A DNA stretch of 64,000 bases, taken from the NCBI GenBank assembly GCA_002205965.3, contig NADL03000684.1, positions 62,001 through 126,000 of the forward strand, written 5' to 3'. Position numbers and translations under genes: made by a program. The notes below the pieces were generated by a model. It did not search any database, had not been told where the DNA came from, and saw only the letters and a list, made by a program, of their open reading frames with translations. Positions 23,466 through 36,749 of the stretch are shown here, one piece after another (within the stretch, counting starts at the first letter, position 1; the number at the start of each line of letters is the position of its first letter). Source of the stretch: Kappaphycus alvarezii (lineage: Eukaryota; Rhodophyta; Florideophyceae; Gigartinales; Solieriaceae).

Positions 23466-26400
23466 GACGGATAGACACTAGGCGGCTTTTAGTCAGGAGA
23501 GTAAATAAATGTTCACCACACAAATGTCACTGCACTCATCTTCACGGTAGTCAGACGGAACAATCCCAGAACCTCTCAGACAACACAGTGAAATTGGAAT
23601 GCGCCAATGTCTCAGTCTTGACGATAATTGCCTTTTTGTGCATCAATTTCGACCAAGAAAGGCTTCTCAACGTTCAAACATTGGAGTACCTGTGGCTCGC
23701 AAAGCCTTTGTCTCAGCTGAACGAAAGCTTTTTCAATTTCAGAGGCGCACCTGAACTGTCCATGATCTCAAATTACAGTATGTGCAGAAGCATCGATATT
23801 TGCACAAGTTAAACTGGACCTTACTAGTACTTAATAAACGTTGATGATTCAGAAGTCGAGAGCCCAGCGAGGAACCTAATGGGCGGTATACGTACCACCG
23901 CGCAACGCTCTGTGAATCTAAAAAGAAGGTGTAACCTACTTGCTCCTGCCCCTTGAATGGTTTCGGGTCATGAATTAATGACTTGGATCTCACACAAAAT
24001 AAAGATGTGGGAATAGGTAATTGGTTCTTTTCATCATAAGCCATTATTTCTTTTCCTTTAGTTATTAGATCCCATTCAGGTGAAAAATTGCCGAAAATTG
24101 AAAGAAAATTCCCCCTGGAGGTCATTTCAACAGATTAAAAGAATTTTTTGTCCGCTGGTTGGTAGGCTGAAGTTAAGTGTAGTGATAGAGGATTGAACTC
24201 AACTCCATCTAAATAAAGGAACCTCTGTCCGTGTGCAGAACAGTTGCCAATTATTTGGGAAAACGTACCACTAGTCCTGATGTGAACTTCGTGATACTAA
24301 GTAACTCACAAATAGTGCGTGATTGGCTCTACATTCATCTATAAACTCGTTTCTGATCGATAGAATCTATCTGTATCGGGTTTCCGTATCAGGCGATGAA
24401 CAAGAAGAAACGTTTGGGTGCCAGAAGAATTTTTGCAAACTGAAAATTTCAGAACTGATTTGATCGGTATTGGCTTAAAAAACCATGATAAAGCAGGCCA
24501 TTTCGAAGAGCTAAGTTTGAATTGTTGGTTAGCAAATTGTACAAAACGCGGACTCATACTCGTTCTATTTAATAGTGGGTTTTATTTTTGCTAATTTCCT
24601 TGAAGAAGTAACTAAATCTTTCCAAACAGCTGCCTTTTCAACCTGTTCGACCTCTCCACATAACTTGATTTACCAGCAGGTACTCTCTATATAAAATAGA
24701 TTAAGAAGCCACCTTAGCTTGCTGAAAGCTCCGAAGCTCTTAATTAAAATTTTAATGTAGTGTATTTGCTCTTGTTATGATGATTGTTCCGGTAAAGGTA
24801 ACCGATTTCGGGGATCAAATTATGATACTTACAACGCAGCCTTTTCCAACTCAGGGTATCTTTCCTCTTTCAACATCCTTTTCCAAGATGGTCTTGAATA
24901 TCAAACCTTTCCACGTCATTTTTTAATTCTCCTTCCCCTTTCCGAGTCCCTATAGTATACCGATTCCACGTGCAACTGATTACCAACACTTTGATTCGTA
25001 GGCCTCATAGTATGTAATTTCTTCCACCAGATTGATTTCTTGTATTCCAGCTTCTTGAATACTGCTTTCGTTCGTTTTTTCTCCAAATGACTACTTTAAT
25101 CCCTACCTGCAGATCAAGGAAGTGTGAAAGATTTTTTAAGAAATACAAATTCAATGAAAACTCCAAATGTTCTTCAGAACAACTTATTAGTTCATTTTAA
25201 TTTTTTTGACTGCAAAATATTCAGCGGCTATGAAAGCTTTACATATATCGTAAAAATAAAACCAAAAGTTTATCGTCAATGGTGTATTCGCAGTCCTTGG
25301 AAAGCCAATAGCCTTTAAAAATCTACGACGGCTCTTTGATTTAGTACAAATTTCATTAACAGCACCGCAAGTTCAATTTCGAAAATTATTTTAACCCAGT
25401 GCTTGAAAGGGCTGTCATCAGGGCATTATCGAAGTCTTCGATCGCTGAATAGACCGCATTGCTGTAAGGTTGTGGTTGGGCTGCTAAAAAGAGGTATGGC
25501 AAAGTATCTGGTAGAAGGAAAGTCTCTTTAGTAGAGCACCTCAAGCTGTTATCACAACCTTGTTATACTAACGCAGCATCCATGAATTGAAGTTTCGAGG
25601 AGCAATAACATGGCAACCTTGAAGGAATGATTTGAATTTTCATTATATGAGTGGACTTTAGATCATATTACACTTGTAAAGAATGAAATTTTTAACTCCT
25701 TGCTACATATATCACAAAATTAGATGCCAATAATGCTTTCGTCAGTTTTATAGCCAATAAACTTATCGAAAATTTTGTATCGATCTTCATTAGGGGGTAC
25801 CTCATGAGCAGAAAAATATGATTGACCGCTTGGTTTGATCAGAGAGGGGCCAAAGATAATGATTGGAATACATCAGTGACAGACACACCGGGATGAGTCA
25901 TTAAGTTGTAAGAAAAAGCAGTTAAGACATTTACTTGGTTAAAGGAGGGACACTGAACACCAGCAGGAGTATACCCAGTAATTTTATGGTTACGTGAGGG
26001 AACTGGGTAAAGAGATGTCTAAAATGTACGGCTAACATAGCCCAGCATTTTAATTTGCATGATACATGTTTTTTTCGGATAGCGAACGAAAGGCTTCTAA
26101 AATTTGCGAAGCCATCCGTATCTATTTTTGGAGAGGCAAGGGATTATATGATAGAAGCATGTTGATATTTCCAGCATTAGATGGTTGTGTGGCCGTAATA
26201 CTTCCTTCTCCAGAGGAAGAGGAGAGTATATAATGATGAGCTAGTTTTGACAGTTGTGGACACTTCTGCCGAGTGTTTACTTTGTGAATACTTTTATGCT
26301 TTCTGCGTTATTCCTGTCGTTTTATTTTCCTTAAAATCTAAAATTAAAAGGAAAGAATGTATTCTGGCTTTTTTACAGCTATTTCGGTCGAATTTTTATA

Positions 26401-27587
26401 TGGTAATTGAGAGCTTATGCATGTTCGGAAACCAGTGGTGTTACGTCAGACACTGCAGTACTCTGTGCTTGTATTTTATCTATAATACTGGATCGTCATG
26501 ATCAGAGTATCAAAGTAAAATATTTAATTGATTCAAGTTGAAACACTCAATTTCGAAGCGTGTTGTGGAATATGTTGCTGCTCCTTGCTCCAGTACAGCT
26601 CTCAGGGGGATAAAAGATGTTAGGAGTCTCGAGTGAAGGCTAGATCTTCCGAAAGGGACGGAGTTGCTGGGGTTGAAATGAACAGGGGAAGGTTGAAAAA
26701 GTAAGATGGTTAGATAAGATGGCTAACGATGGGATTGACTACGAAAGAAATCAGCAGCATATCTTTCTATTTTCCGAGCGAACAAAGGGAATCACTTTCA
26801 AGAAAATGAAGTCCAAGAGCCGAAGAGGAGACAGTGAAGCCAATATCTTCGTATTTTTGTGGGTTCAGGGGTGCTGAAGGTTAGAAAGTGACGTTTGCGG
26901 CTTTCACTTCTTCTTTCAACAAAGGGAAACATCCATCATACTCAGTAAATGTGTCAGAGTATTAAAATGATCGCAATGTGTACGGCGAGACTGCGCAGTA
27001 CACGTGGTCTTCTTGGCAATTACTTGAGGATCTGTCGAATTACTTTCATATCTGCAATTTAAATATAGACAAATTATAATAGCCATCTATAGGCTAAAGT
27101 GTATTTCTGCCAGATGCATAGCTAATAATTGTCTATCTAGGAGATATATTGACATCAAAATATGTCCAAAAAGTAGATCTTTACATAGTGGAATCCAGGA
27201 TCAACGAAAAGCGAAGCACTTACAGGAAGTGTGGCGTCAAATATTACAGCAGAAATATGTGTGGCAAAGAGAAGTGGGAAAAGGAACGTAGCGAGAGAGA
27301 TAATGAGAATAAATCAGCGAGAACGAGATTCTCAGCAACAACTATCCCAAAGCGAAGTGTTTGCAAGGAAAAGCGTGCTACCATAGTAAATTTATGAGAA
27401 CAACAAAATATGGATAAGGAAAGGGGAATATGATTCTATTCCGATACAGCACTCAATCCGACGTCATCAAGGGACAACCGGGTATCCCCGTTTTGTCTAT
27501 TTTTGTGGTCCGCTCTACTCCATCTATATGATCGATACGTCCATCTGTTACTCAGAGTTTTTTTATACATTATGATAGTTCAAATAT

Positions 27588-27650
27588 ATTATTAGGTCTC
27601 TTACAAACAGGATATTATTATTATATTATTAGGTCTCTTTACAAACAGGA
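27588..27650. repeat. Short direct duplication
   Basis: The stretch attattaggtctcttacaaa followed by caggat is repeated with one added T about 35 bases later, separated by an ATT-rich linker. Confidence 0.7.
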
Positions 27651-30639
27651 TCACCCACCTTGGAGGCAGTAGGTGCTGGAACATCTGCGATCAGGAAAAA
27701 ACAGATAATCTTTCTATAGAATAGTAGCATAACTCCGGTTTATAGTATTGTACTTAAGTAGAAACTTATGTTCTACTGCTTGAGACCTAAACTTAACAAG
27801 TAAAAAACCAAAGACAACGATATCTTCCTATTCAAATCAGCCTCGAGGATCTTGAAATCCGAGGAATTCGCATTGTTTGCAGCCGTTCGTCGCAACAGTC
27901 TACAAATATGGCCTGCAGGGGGAGGTTATGCTATCTGACCTCAGTTGTTAAACGTAAATGAAAGGCCTCTTGCATCAGATTTTGACTTTGACCTTCGTTA
28001 TTACTCGGTTGTATTCGTTATTCTGTCTCCAGACTTGTTTGAGCTCCACAAGAAAGTGAATTTCACTCAGTTTATAAAGAAATGTTCATCCCTAAGTTAT
28101 GGATGAAACATACCAAGTACCATAAAGTTAATTCTAGCGAATCTTGTGTATTCCAAAAACCATCGGTTTAAATTTTTGAGATAATAATATCCCCACTCCT
28201 TACGATCGCTGTTCTTCAGTTCTAAGGCTACGAATTGCTCTGAATATCAATACTGCAATTAAAAGAACCATAAATTCCCTAGAATGGCTCACGATGACGG
28301 AAAACGGCTCAGAAATATCTATATTTATAAATCACCGCTCACAAACTCTCAAAATCTGATACGTTTCGCTCCAAGAAGTCTGCAATTGACATACCCATTA
28401 TCTTTATCTAATTTTGCAGACGAGAACCGAAATCCAATGGAAGTCTCTCCGAGATTGTACCGTCACTGCTCACATGGACCCATTTACTTGTGTTACCCCC
28501 CGAATTTTCATCTCCCTCGTTTTCTTCTATCTGCTCTGCCTATACCAAAAGTGTAGCAGAGCCAACTACATACTACTTTCCTGATCCCTACCTCTTCTCT
28601 ATTCATCGTATTCTGTGGGCCCATGCAGACGTAAAGATAGTTATCTGATCTATTCCAGCCTGCGAATTGGTTATTTGATGATTTGAAAGGATAGAGGCTG
28701 GTTATTTTGGAAGAAAGGTGGAGAGAAGAGCTGATGAGTTCACGCAGTTGTTGGTAGTTAGCTTGAGGCTCAGGAGAGCCTTCGTACTGTTTCAAATGGG
28801 TTCATACCGTTGACTTTTCCGAAGACCCTGACCGATTAAAAGTATATGGCAATAATACAGTTCGTGAATTTGCACGCCTTTGTGGGTACGACATAAATAT
28901 ACTCGATAAAAATCCAGCGGGAATTCGGATAGAGCGAATCACGAATGAGAAAAGTTCTCTTTGAAAAGGACCATAATGTACAAATGTAAAAAATAGATTC
29001 ATAAAGATTAATCCCTCTAGTATTGCATTGGAAGTAAAAGGATAGATGTCTATTTATTTTGAGAAAAGGATCCTAGAGATGGCTTTGGGGATCACAAAAA
29101 CGTTAATCTGTACAGATAACCGGCCTCGAATCAAGAAGGGATAAAAGAAGAGGGCTGTCAAGGAAATAGATACGTTAATTTGATCCAAAATTCGCGAATG
29201 ATGAGGTAAAAACCGTTCTGTTGCGTAAACGAGCGGTTAATTGCATGTTAGAAAATCAATAGCTCGTTCAGGCTGCTGTTTGTCCTAGGCCCGGCATTTT
29301 TCCTCTCATGATGATAAAAGCGATAGTAGCAGGTTCGGCCTATAAGAGACCGATAGTCCGTGAAACAAAGTAGATTCTACCGCATTACTACCAAGCCAAA
29401 TGTAGAAACAAGGGGTAGTCCCGAATATCAAGCATTGCCACGACGGGATAAGCTAATTAAGGAAGTCTTACTTCAAAATGAAGCCCGAATGGGGATTGCA
29501 TAATCAACAACGTTGACGTTTGTAGTGCAGTTGGTCATGTCACCCACACACACAATATTCAGATTCTCGACCAGATCCCTGTGCCAGACCGAAATGGGCA
29601 CTAGGTCTTTCAATAGGGTTACCAGAGGGTCTGCGATATACGTAGGTGTTTTAGTACAGTCTGTTATGGTTGAGGAGACACTCTTGATTCTATACCGTAA
29701 TCATGACGCACGCAGGAGGACATCCTTGGGTTGGATTGAGATTAGAACTGTTTCCAGCTTTGCACTTTCATAGGTACAAATCACGTTTCGAATTGGGGTT
29801 GTCGAATTAAAGAGGAAACGCAGCTGGAGTTACGGAATTATTGAAAGCAGTGCCATTTGTGAGGGAACACCAGCTTCAACGGAACATTTCCTAAAAACTA
29901 GTAAACGGGTTTGGCTTATTGCAGGTACTACGAGGACTGAGAGGCTCATGAACTGGTATTCGAACGATGGTGGAAGATGTACAGTACGAATGATTTAGCA
30001 TTTCCGCCAGCCAGAAGTAGGCAGCAGCCCATTCGTCAAGAGGCGGCGTCAGCCTAAACTCCTGTCCCCGGTGGCGACGGTCGTCAGCTGTGTGTATCTA
30101 CCCACCGGCCTTCCGTCCTCTGCTCTGATTGCATCGAGCTTCTCTGATTCCTTTGTCCGAGATATTGGCGGCACTTGAGAGGTGCCATTTACCTGTTTCC
30201 AGGTCACCCTACGGTAGTGTGAAATGTTTACAATCAGGGGGAATGGGGTTGTGTTTACTGCAGGAGCTCGCAAGGCTGAGAACCATAGAGGTTTGTCAGG
30301 AAGGCGTCGTGTAGCAAAGCAGAGCTCTTCAATCTATCTAGAAAGATTTGGAGAGACCAGACAACATACTCCATGGTTCGTCGCGACAGTACCAATAATG
30401 GTTTACAATATGTGTAGCGCTGTACACAATAACAAAGTTTTCTGGGGTACGCTGCAACAGCAGTTTTTGTAACTCGTAACTCGTAATCATAGCTCTCTAT
30501 TGGAATGCTTCCTCCGCAAATCAGAACGCTGTGAACAGATTACAAAACAGAAAGTGATTGCAGTAACAACTAAAATCTCATTTGGCGAGATCCTGTTCCA
30601 TAATCCATATGTGCCGAATGGACCGCACTACGGTATACA

Positions 30640-30870
30640 ATATTGCATACTGTACGGTATAGTAAAGTATCCTCATTGTTCAGCACAACATATCTTTGAC
30701 ATTTTGACATACGTACAGTACAGTATACGGTATACAATATCATTCAATTAATCAAGGCACAAATCTGGATAGTCACAAAAGCATCAAGTGCTGTACTGTA
30801 CTAATTATCTTTTATTTATCCGCTCGCGGCGAAAGGCCAGGGAAACATTCTCTCTGACCCTACAGTACAA
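30640..30870. repeat. Second cluster of GTACTGTA / TACAGTA / CGGTATA motifs
   Basis: GCATACTGTACGGTATAG at about 30642, ACGTACAGTACAGTATACGG at about 30711, CTGTACTGTACT at 30791 and TACAGTACAA at 30861 lie just upstream of the membrane-protein gene. The cluster resembles the one near 22.7 kb. Confidence 0.65.
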
Positions 30871-30996
30871 TAGGAATGCCAAACAAATTATTAATTGCCC
30901 ATCGTCTCGTCGTGCCATACCTCATCTTAACAATCACCGCCACACCTTCCCAGATACCTCTCCCCTCTCCCCCACACCCACCCATTTCCGAGTACA

Positions 30997-31832
30997 ATGT
31001 TCCCCGCCTTTCTTCCCCCGTTTCTGCCCCACCCTCACCTGCACCCCGCTCTGCGTCGCAAACCCCAGTCTTCCGCCACCTCAAACTACCGCCGCGCCAC
31101 CAAACTCAATCTCTCCACCCCCTCCACCACAACTCCCCCCCACCCATATCCAATCCCAATCCCAACCCCGCCTCCCTTCCTTCCCCTTCCCTCCTCCCGT
31201 CACCGCAGCTCCCCCCACACCTCCGTCTGCACCATCTTTCTCGCACCCTGCCTATCCTTCACTTCCCCCCCTACCTCCTCCTTTCCCATCGTCTCCTCTC
31301 CCCACTTGCCTTACCGCCCCGTCTGCTCCTGCTATCTCTTCTCCTTCTTCTTCCTCATCTCTCCCAATCCCATCAACAAAACCTTCGACAATGTTCAACT
31401 ATCGCCCGTCGTGCCTTTCGTCGCTCCAAACTAATTTCTCACCGCCGTCAAAACCACCCCTCCTACCCCTCCGAGCGTCTTCTCAAACCTGTGCGTATTC
31501 ACGCCGTTCTCACTGCCGTCACAGCCGCAGGTTCTTTGGCAGGTCTTTGGTTGGCCTACTTGTCCCCTTCTGCAGGCGCCCAGGTCGTATCTTTGTTTCA
31601 AGCTTTGTTCTATCTCTTGCGACCTGTTCGCTTTGAAAGTGATCGTGTTTACTCATGTCGTGGTGGCGAGTACAGGGATGTTGTCTTTGCTTGGACCATC
31701 GCTAGTGCTTGTGTAGCTGCCGTGCAGTTTGGGTGGGGTGGCGGCGGACTGGCTGCAGCGGCTGTGTTGCTCATGGCCCTGGGTTTTTGGGTTCTGAAGT
31801 GGATCTTTGTTAAAGATACCGACATTGACTAA
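30997..31832 (+). CDS. Small membrane protein with proline-rich N-terminal region, N-terminus uncertain
   Basis: Only the last 145 residues are secure: from about 31395 one frame reads STIARRAFRRSKLISHRRQ and then three hydrophobic segments (AVLTAVTAAGSLAGLWLAYL; FAWTIASACVAAVQFGW; GLAAAAVLLMALGFWVLKWI), ending at a stop at 31830. Upstream, from about 31000 to 31390, the sequence is extremely C-rich and two frames read as Pro/Ser/Thr-rich protein. The ATG at 30997 or at 30876 could be the start. A Pro/Ser-rich leader before membrane segments could be a plastid transit peptide, but this is inferred. I do not recognise the family. It converges with the kinase gene 1 kb downstream. Confidence 0.5.
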
Positions 31833-31839
31833 TTTGCTG

Positions 31840-32860
31840 CGATTCAGCTTTGTTTCTTTCGTGAGAGGGGAAGGGTAGCGTCGCTAGAGGGAAGTGCGGA
31901 CGGGAGGAATAGTGAAACGTGGGCGGTAGATGGCGGCAGAGAGCAGAGTCATATTTGAATGGTTTTTGTGCGTAGAGGCAAGTACAATTTTCGGACAGAG
32001 AGTTACTCCACGTTAAAATGGGACAGTTCTGTATAGTTACAGAGAATGGTACTCATTTGAATGGGGTATCGCAAGTCGGAGTAAATTGGTCTAGCACCGC
32101 CGTTACCAGCCGTATGCGTGGGCACCTCGACAATGGCCACAACGCTTGCGTCATGCATATAGCCCACGTAGGCCCCTTACGAGGTGAAAATATAATTGTT
32201 CGAGTCATCTGTGCATTGCCTGCCTCGCTTACACGAATATGCCGCGCGTCGCTACCCCTCGAAATTACAAAGCTGTTATACACGATTTGGCCAAGAAGTT
32301 CCTTTCTCAAAATGACCTGCAAAATTATTCGCTCAGGAAACGTGTTTGTTTTATTTATTACGTATCCCCACCTCCGGCGATACTTTGTTAAATTGCTAGC
32401 CAGCGTTGCTCATCAAGCCACTTACATAGGGGACACTGACCAGGTTAACAGCGTCGCAATAGGCTGCGCTCGCGTCCGATCATCGGCCCAATGCTGCCAT
32501 TTCGTAGCACGAAGTTCCAAACAGCATCTGTATTGTTTAGTACATGGTCCAGGCAACATGAACGCAAATAGATCTGCAGTCAACCGCCTACGCCTTCTTG
32601 CCTCCGGCTCATGGCCTGAACTACCCACGAGGGACCGAGAGACCTGCACGCTCACTCACGCCCTGCAACTCCTCTTCCATTCAAAAGCTATTCTTTACGA
32701 CTAGATATGAAAACGAATCACTCATCGGAAGACGTTTTTATCGCGATCCTGTTTTATCGTAAACGTTCCGTAGCAGGCATGCATCTCAGTAGACAACTGT
32801 TCGTACGACACTGACCTAGCCCCAAGTATTCTAAAATGGCTTCAAACTCTCTCTGAGCCC
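31840..32860. other. Spacer between convergent genes, holding an unassigned 228-codon ORF
   Basis: An ATG-started plus-strand ORF covers 32018-32704, but its product (rich in Arg, Cys, His and Ser) has no recognisable domain, and the minus strand is also partly open there. It may be chance or a 3' untranslated region of either neighbour. I do not call it a gene. Confidence 0.3.
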
Positions 32861-32861
32861 C

Positions 32862-35800
32862 TTACGAAATAACTGAAAGATGGCCGTTTGAGTCACTAAT
32901 CTGCCGTGCCCCCTTGCTGCCATAGCCATTCCTCCTCCCATTGCTAATCCCTGAACCTCCGACCCTACTGGCAGTCCCGATGGCGTTTGCCTCATCGATA
33001 AATCGGTTCCGAACTCTTTCAAAGAATGAATGAAAAGATTCCGTATCGGTCCTACCCTTATCTTGTTTGGACCTTCGAAATGCTACCAAAGTAACCCCCT
33101 CCTCGGCATTTGTTAATTCAATCCCGGCCACAAGCACTCTGTCCGAGTTGAGCATAACCCGGCATTTCATCTTTCTCTTAGTTTCTTTCTTAATCGACAG
33201 TTCTGCTCCCATCTCCCGCAAAATTCGCCACAGCAATCGCATGATGTCGTCAGCGGGCAGTGTTGAGCGGAATTGCGCGTGGCGCTCGCCCAACTTGTGG
33301 TTCTTCGCCTTCATGGTATGCAAGACTCCGCGCAACTTCGTGGCCATTCCATTCCTTCGCTCATGTCCGTAGTAGGCGACGTCATGCATTCCCATCGAGC
33401 CTGCCATATTGTCCCGAACACGAGTCGGTCCCCAACAACAGTTGAGGCTTCCATCGCGCTTGGTGCTCGAACGCTTGCAAAAGCGTTGTGCCGGCCACCG
33501 TTGCCGCTTCTAGCAGGCATACTATTCGGTTCTTGGAATTGGCCAGGCACATAGTCCGGCGGCAGCGGCACTTTGCTTCCAGACTTACTGCGCATGGGCG
33601 TGGTGGGTCTGGCATTATTTCCCTTGCTTGCAAAATTAGAACCTGCCGCTCCTTGATACCTTGCTTGCCCAAAGGAATCAGCCGATCGAGAAGCCGAGGT
33701 AGGTGGTGCCTGGGATGCTCCAGTGTTACCGAGCGATATCCCAAACGGTGCTCCACTTCCCTCCTCGTTTTCTGTGTACATGAGCTTAAGGAGGTCCTCT
33801 GTAATAGTTATGTCCTCCCGTCCACTGTGATGATCACGCATAAGTCGTTTTAGCTCTGCCAAGTCGGCTGTGGTGTTTGGCTCCTCCTCTTCAAGGACGA
33901 GTGGCGGCCTATCACTATTTTCACCACTTAGAGGTCGGTTGGTCCGTCGGATCATCTTGTTCAACAGGTCCGAAATGTTCCTCCTGCGCGCTAGGTCACT
34001 CTGATGCCTCGAAGGTTCCGCCAGTACCGGACTCCACGACGGCGGCTCTTCTTCCGACGACATTTCGGTGACTGTGCGTCGTTCCGCTGCTATCCGAACG
34101 TCGTCCGAGGACATGTCGGTTCCCGCCCTCCTCGCCACCCCATACTTACCGTCTCCGTTAGCCGAGTAGTCATCTCGACTCTCAATTGTCGTACCATCCT
34201 CGTATTCCTCCTCCATATCGCTGGTGCCTCGACTGCGGACCTGAGGCCCGGAGCTCGGAGAAGATGCAGGTCCGTCACTCAACCCCATAGTTTCAAAAAG
34301 GGACAGAAACGTCGTGAAAATGTTGGCAACGTCCTCGTACCTTGGCATCTGATTCATCTCCGTCAACATCAACCTGAAATCTGCTCGAAGCTCCTCTGAC
34401 AGCTTCTTACCGGCGGGCTTGCTGTTCCCCTCAATTTGCAGATCATGTTCCACAGGTGGCGCGCGACAATGTCCGTCTGGATTGACCCACCCGTACTTGA
34501 AGCACCCTCATCTCGCGAGGAGGAGTACCCATTGCCATTACCCTGCCACGGACTTGGAAAACCTGAGATACCGGCCAGATTCGATCCGTGTGGGCTACCT
34601 GATTCCGAAAATAGGCCTACCCTTGCGTTGAAACCCGGAGATTCTGAGCGGCGGCGGTCGTAACCAGACGGCGAGTACACAACGGGAGGTGAACTCGGCC
34701 TCTCGGGGTTCAGGTGCAGTCGAAGCGAGCTGGGGTCCGCGGCAGTAAGAGTATGATCTCGCGAAAACCCTCGCCGTTGCAACTGCACCGCAGACATCGA
34801 TGCGGGACCGTGGTCCACTGCATTCGGGCTGTCAAGGCGTGCGCTTGCCGAAGGCAAACCGAGATCTGACTGATGTCTCTGCTTGGAACTGCGTGGCGGT
34901 GTTGGTTTCTAACTTGGGCCGAAGAACGAAGCCGATCTAACGGCTCTGTCGGCAACTCCAAGCGGAGGGGCGGCTTTTCCTCATAGTCTTCGATACTATC
35001 CTGTTCAGAGGATGAGTCATCATGATGCCGACGTTCAATCCGCGCAGGTGACGGAAACGGCGCCCCACTGCCCTCATACGCAATCCTCCCCGTCGAATGC
35101 TTACTGTCAAACTGAGAGTAATGCGCCGGTGACATGCTTCCACTGGGAGACGGCCCAGCTCGGGTAGGGGACTGCCCTGGGTAGGCCGGAGAGACCGGAG
35201 GCACCGGAAGCTGGCCGGGCGGTGGCAACGGGGCGGCATGCCTGGCAGCGGCCGCACTTGCGGCTTTGAATCCGGCAGCGACTCTTTCCGAGGTGTTACG
35301 TCGCCGGGCCGGGGTGGCTGGACGATCCTCAACACGGGTAATGACGGCATGAGTGGGCGGGGTGGGTGCTCGAACGTATTCATCGAGCTCACTTGCCGGT
35401 GAATTCGGCTTGTGCGCGCCGAAATGGTCGTCTCGATGCCGCGGAACAGGGGGCATTGGCCTTCCTGCCAGGTTTGTATTGCGGATTCCTGTGTCCTGGG
35501 TTTGGATGCGGTACGGTTGGTGTTGAATGACTTCGGCCTCCCTCGGAGGTTCTGTGGACGTGGCCGGAAACCCGACGGATGGGATTTCACCTGCTGCTCG
35601 CCGTTAAAGGATGGGATGGTCGGCCCTGCAATGGGGATGACGTGGTCCTCCCCGTAGGACCAGAGGACGGGAGGGCAGGCCTATGTGATCAACCCGGCGG
35701 TCATTGGGAGAGGGATTGGACGTATTCAAACCCTTTTGACTCTTGTGATAAAACGGACGCTTCTTAATATTCTTTGCATCATCGCCTTCATAATCAATCA

Positions 35801-36742
35801 GAAACCACGGGTGATGCTTGACCATACGCAAGTCGTAGCGCTTGCTAGGGTCGCGAACAAGCAAATGTTGCAACAAAGAGCGGGCCTCTCTCGAGATATG
35901 CGGGGAGTAATGAACCTTGCATGCAAGAATAAGGTCATACAATTTTTCCGTCTCTTGCTCCTGAAACGGCAAGCGGCCGCACAACAAAGCGTACAGAATA
36001 ATCCCACACGACCATGCATCGACCTTGGCGCCATTGTATCCGTCCTTCACCTTTGCACTATCGATAATTTCGGGGGCGCAATAATCCGGAGTGCCACATT
36101 GTGTGTAGAGCAAACCAGCATTCACGTCGCGCCCTTTCATGGAAGAAAAGCCAAAGTCTGTAATCTTAATATCGCCATTATCATCGACCAACAGTTCTCC
36201 GGTTTGAGATCGCGGTGTGCGACTCCACATTTGTGACAAAAGTCGACACCATCCACTAGCTGTTGAAAGTACTTGCGGGCAAGGTTCTCTGGAATGGGTC
36301 CATGTTCGATACGGTCAAACAGCTCGCCACCGGTCACTAGCTCCATGACAATGTACAAGCGAGTGGGCGAGGTGAGGACCTCATGTAGTCGGACGATGTG
36401 GCGATGCTTCAAGGCACGCATGATGTATATCTCACGACGCACCTGGGACGTAAAGTCCTGACTCCGAATCTCCCTCTTATCCATAATCTTAACCGCGACG
36501 CGATGCTTTGTCTCATTATGCACTGCGATCTTGACTCTACACACGGCGGCACAATGCATGGTCAGTACAATGTCACGCGGGTAGAAGCGCGGACAGGAGG
36601 CGGGATAGATGGGGAAGAGACTGCAAAAGAAAAGGAGGCGAACAACTTACTTGCCAAAGGCACCCTCACCAATAGTACCATAAAGGGTGTACTTGCCGAC
36701 GTAGCTGGTGGCCATGGACTCGTCAACGTCCAAGGTGGCCAT
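32862..36742 (-). CDS. CAMK/SNF1-related Ser/Thr protein kinase with KA1-like C-terminus, two exons
   Basis: Exon 1 (36742-36651) starts MATLDVDESMATSYVGKY and carries the glycine loop GTIGEGAFGK. A 114-bp GT-AG intron (36650-36537) follows. Exon 2 has the ATP-binding lysine in RVAVKIMDK, the catalytic loop AHRDLKPEN, DFGFSSM, a T-loop ending QCGTPDYCAPEII, and KVDAWSCGIILYALLCGRLP. This resembles SnRK3/CIPK and SNF1/MARK kinases. A long disordered, Ser/Pro-rich linker (about 35.7-33.4 kb) leads to a C-terminal domain with KMKCRVMLN, VAGIELTN and VTLVAFRRS ... FHSFFERVRNRF, the pattern of a KA1 domain that binds membranes or inhibits the kinase. Frame changes at about 36194, 34870, 34450 and 33410 each need one extra base. 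Near 35.6 kb one or two more occur. The product would be about 1,250 residues, long for the family because of the linker. Confidence 0.85.
36537..36650 (-). other. Spliceosomal intron of the kinase gene
   Basis: On the minus strand the donor reads GGCAA|GTAAGT and the acceptor TGTGTAG|AGTCAAG. Joining gives GGC AAA GTC AAG, completing the conserved GEGAFGKVK motif without a gap. Confidence 0.85.
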
Positions 36743-36749
36743 GGTTGGG

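Larger units (their letters stand above)
22560..30860. other. AT-rich region without a convincing gene (8 kb)
   Basis: ORFs are short, scattered on both strands, and none shows a family signature. Base composition is visibly richer in A and T than in the flanking gene blocks. Named small features inside are the TACAGTA clusters at 22.65-22.91 and 30.64-30.87 kb, a palindromic minisatellite at 23.38-23.46 kb and a short duplication at 27.59-27.65 kb. Confidence 0.45.
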
